64,000 nucleotides of DNA. Origin: Stomoxys calcitrans. Lineage: Eukaryota > Arthropoda > Insecta > Diptera > Muscidae. Made by a program: the position numbers and the translations under genes. Below the pieces are notes generated by a model. The model saw nothing but the letters and a program-made list of their open reading frames with translations, made no database searches and was not told where the DNA came from. Location: positions 19,152,237 to 19,216,236 of the forward strand of contig NC_081553.1 in the NCBI RefSeq assembly GCF_963082655.1. Reading direction: 5' to 3'. This document shows, one piece after another, positions 61,109-64,000 of the stretch. Every line of letters starts with the position of its first letter. Positions within the stretch are counted from its first letter, which is position 1.

Positions 61109-62238
61109 TTCTTTTTTTTAATATCCATCAAAACATTTACCATAGAAAAACACTTTATGGCGCATAAAATTAATGGCAATAACTTTCATTTGATTCCCAA
61201 GAATAATTAATTGTTCTCATATATTCTCACATTTTTTTCCTTACCACTCTTTACAAAATTTCGAATTTATAACCATCGACTATTAACCCATTTTCGGTGT
61301 CACATTGTTTTTACAGCCACAGAGTCCTTTACTGGACTAACACATTAACAGGCTATGGCCACAGATAGTAATGAATAAATTGTCGATCAATCATTTTAAA
61401 TTCAATTCTCCATTGGCCACAATGGCAACCACAGATGATAGCCAACCATTCATTCATCCCAACAAATGCTTGTCTGTCCATCCGTCTGGACGTTGCACAC
61501 TAGCTAGCTGGCTAGCTAGCTATCTCTTCACTCTACTTGCTGTTGTTGTTGTTGGCTTTGTTGCAGATACTTATCTTTTGTTTGAATGGCCATAAAAGTA
61601 GGTGGCATTAATGGAGTATAATGGCATCACAGACTCCAAAAACGTAGCTCCCACGCCCAATACTCTGCGACTCTTGGCTTTCAAGTCGTCCAAGTAAATG
61701 CCACTTCAGTTTTATGTGACTTTGTGGGCGAATGCAAAATTTCAACACTTGAATGAAGATTTTTAGCATGGATGCCAGCAGAACATGACCAGCAACAGCA
61801 GCAGCAGCAACAACAACAAGTAACAAAGCAAAGAATATTTTACAGTTAATGCCTTCTTTTGCAACAACAAAAAGGCGACGAATGGCCAACGATACGTTTC
61901 GAATATTTATGAGTTGCAAAGTGCCACTTTCGCACTCGTTCAACTCAATTTTTGATGATGATGATGATGATGACGATGATGATGGCAGTAATGGGCAGGA
62001 TATGCCTTCCCTATAGGCGTATGGGTGAAAGAAAAGCCCTCTCAACTCAGAAGTGGAACATAATCTATTTTTCGGCTCGTTTGGAAAATATGCGAAATGG
62101 GGACATCAAAATGTCTGTTGCTGAGCATGATGATGTTGCGGTCTTCGACCAGCAGCAAATCAGCTTTACTGTTGAAATCATCCCACAATTTGCCTTCAGT
62201 TACAGTTTAAAGGACATTAAGAGTTGCCGTATGATGTC
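61109..62238. other. Unique sequence with CAG/CAA and GAT tracts
   Basis: GTTGTTGTT (about 61541-61552), CAGCAGCAG/CAACAACAA (about 61792-61818) and (GAT)n (about 61952-61985), plus a TAGCTAGCTGGCTAGCTAGC palindrome at about 61501-61520. No gene is supported. Confidence 0.5.
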
Positions 62239-64000
62239 CATGATGATCGAAGATGGGCTATATCGTACTATATCTTGATATAGCCCCCATATAGACCGAT
62301 CCGCCGATTTAGGGTCTTGGGCCCATAAAAGACACATTTATAATCCGATTTTAATGAAATTTGGGACAATGAGTTGCATTAAGGCCTTCTAGATCATTTT
62401 TTTTAATTTAGCCCAGATCGGTTCAGATTTGGATATAGCAAAAGGAACATTTATTGCCGACGTCGCCAAAATTTGGGATTTTCGATATCCTTATTTAATT
62501 TGGTCCAGATCGGTCCAGATTTGAATATAGCTGTTATATAGACCGATCTCTCGATTTAAAGTTTTGGGCCCATAAAAAGCGCATTTATTGTCCGATGTCC
62601 CTGAAATTTAGGACAGTGAGTTAAGTTAACCCCCTCGACATACTTCGTCAATTTGGCTCACATCGGTCCAGATTTGGATATATTTGCCATATAGACCGAT
62701 CTCTCGATTTAAGGCTTTGGGCCCATAAAAGACACATTTATTGTCTGATGTCGCCAAAATTTGGAACAGTGAGTTGTGTTAGGATCTTCGGCATTTTTCT
62801 GCAACATGACCCAAATCGGTCCAGATTTGGATATAGCTGCCATATAGAACGATCTCTCGATTTAAGGTTTTGGGCCCATAAAAGGAGCATTTATTGTCCG
62901 ATATCGCCGAAATTTGAGACAGTGAGTTAATTTGAGCCCCTCGACATACTTCTGCAATATGGCACAGATCGGTCCGGATTTAGATGTAGCTGCCATATAG
63001 ACCGATCTCTCGATTTAAGGTTTTGGGGCCATAAAAGACACATTTATTGTCCGATGTCACCAAAATTTGGAACAGTGAGTTAATTTAAGCCCCTCGACAT
63101 TCTTCTGCAATATGGCACAGATCGGTTCAGATTTGGATATAGCTGCCATATAGGCCGATCTCTTGATTTAAGGTTTTGGGCCCATAAAAGGCGCATTTAT
63201 TGTCCGATGTCGCCGAAATTTGAGACAGTGAGTTAATTTAAGCCCCTCGACATTCTTCTGCAATATGGCACAGATAGGTTCAGATTTGGATATAGCTCCC
63301 ATATAGAACGATATCTCGATTTAAGGTTTTGGGCCCAAAAAAAGCGCATTTATTGTCCGATGTCGCCGAAATTTGAGACAGTGAGTTAATTTAAGCCCCT
63401 CGACATTCTTCTGCAATATGGCACAGATCGATCCAGATTTGGATATAGCTGCCATATAGACCGATCTTTCGATTTAAGGTTTTGAGGCCATAAAAGACAC
63501 ATTTATTGTTCGATGTCTCTGAAATTTGGGACAGTGAGTTAAGTTAAGCCCCTCTACATACTTCTGCAATATGGCACAGATCGGTCCGGATTTAGATGTA
63601 GCTGCCATATAGACCGATCTCTCGATTTAAGGTTTTGGGGCCATAAAAGACACATTTATTGTCCGATATCGCCAAAATTTGGAACAGTGAGTTAATTTAA
63701 GCCCCTCGACATTCTTCTGCAATATGGCACAGATCGGTTCAGATTTGGATATAGCTGCCATATAGGCCGATCTCTTGATTTAAGGTTTTGGGCCCATAAA
63801 AGGCGCATTTATTGTCCGATGTCGCCGAAATTTGAGACAGTGAGTTAATTTAAGCCCCTCGACATTCTTCTGCAATATGGCACAGATAGGTTCAGATTTG
63901 GATATAGCTCCCATATAGAACGATATCTCGATTTAAGGTTTTGGGCCCAAAAAAAGCGCATTTATTGTCCGATGTCGCCGAAATTTGAGACAGTGAGTTA
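62239..64000 (+). repeat. H2-A array with 612-bp higher-order repeat, runs off the window
   Basis: Starts 5'-truncated at ATCGAAGATGGGCTATATCG, with about eleven A units of 153 bp. From about 62947 a four-unit block (612 bp) repeats: CGGTCCGGATTTAGATGTAGC at 62970 and 63582. The 3' end lies beyond the window. Confidence 0.9.

Noticed and set aside
61501..61520. TAGCTAGC palindrome as a regulatory site
   Set aside because: Short simple-sequence palindrome with no context that supports a function.

Overview
This is a eukaryotic, repeat-dominated stretch, most likely from a calyptrate (muscid-type) fly. The basis for that is the dense DINE-1/mini-me-like Helentron-derived elements with GTCC microsatellites, a CsRn1-type Ty3/gypsy retrotransposon, Tc1/mariner elements, and AT-rich unique DNA full of CA/GT, CAG/CAA and GAT simple repeats. 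The species call is inference from repeat type; I could not compare with a genome. I see no convincing host gene. The only intact protein-coding genes belong to mobile elements: gag and pol of an LTR retrotransposon (4.6-9.0 kb) and a Tc1-family transposase (54.2-55.9 kb).

Two non-autonomous families dominate; by my own coordinate sums, mobile and tandem repeats cover roughly two thirds of the window. Family H2 (called A, B and C here) has TATACCC-type subterminal inverted repeats, a GTCC-rich microsatellite near the 5' end, an internal tandem array with a 153-bp period, and a 3' hairpin (TTCGGCC/GGCCGAA) followed by an ACTTGTT-type end. This matches the architecture described for DINE-1/Helentron-associated elements. 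Family H1 has TC...CTAG ends, a 5' G/C hairpin and an internal array of about 130 bp, and fits a non-autonomous Helitron; a complete copy lies at 44074-46299.

Layout: 0.4-2.6 kb H2 copies fused head to head; 3.7-9.9 kb one H2-A array split by the intact LTR retrotransposon; 10.9-11.65 kb H1 fragment; 13.3-14.3 kb GGAC/GGGA minisatellites; 15.5-20.1 kb H1 split by a dead LINE that itself carries a MITE, then a decayed mariner-like gene; 20.1-25.8 kb H2-A, two tRNA-derived SINEs, H1, a mariner fold-back element and H2-B; 27.9-32.6 kb H1 containing a MITE and a whole H2-A; 34.6-39.9 kb H1 then tandem H2 copies; 41.3-43.4 kb H2-A ending in an expanded (TTTTA)n; 44.1-46.3 kb complete Helitron; 47.9 kb (GT)53; 48.5-56.6 kb H2 copies with a tiny retroposon, a MITE and the intact Tc1 element; 57.6-61.1 kb two complete H2 elements head to tail; 62.2-64.0 kb an H2-A array with a 612-bp higher-order repeat that runs off the window.

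The elements build on each other: the LTR element, LINE, MITEs, Tc1 element and mariner relics have landed in or against Helitron-type arrays, and the H2 copies join end to end. Between them lie AT-rich segments of 0.5-2 kb in which I see no supported gene, consistent with intergenic or long-intron DNA.
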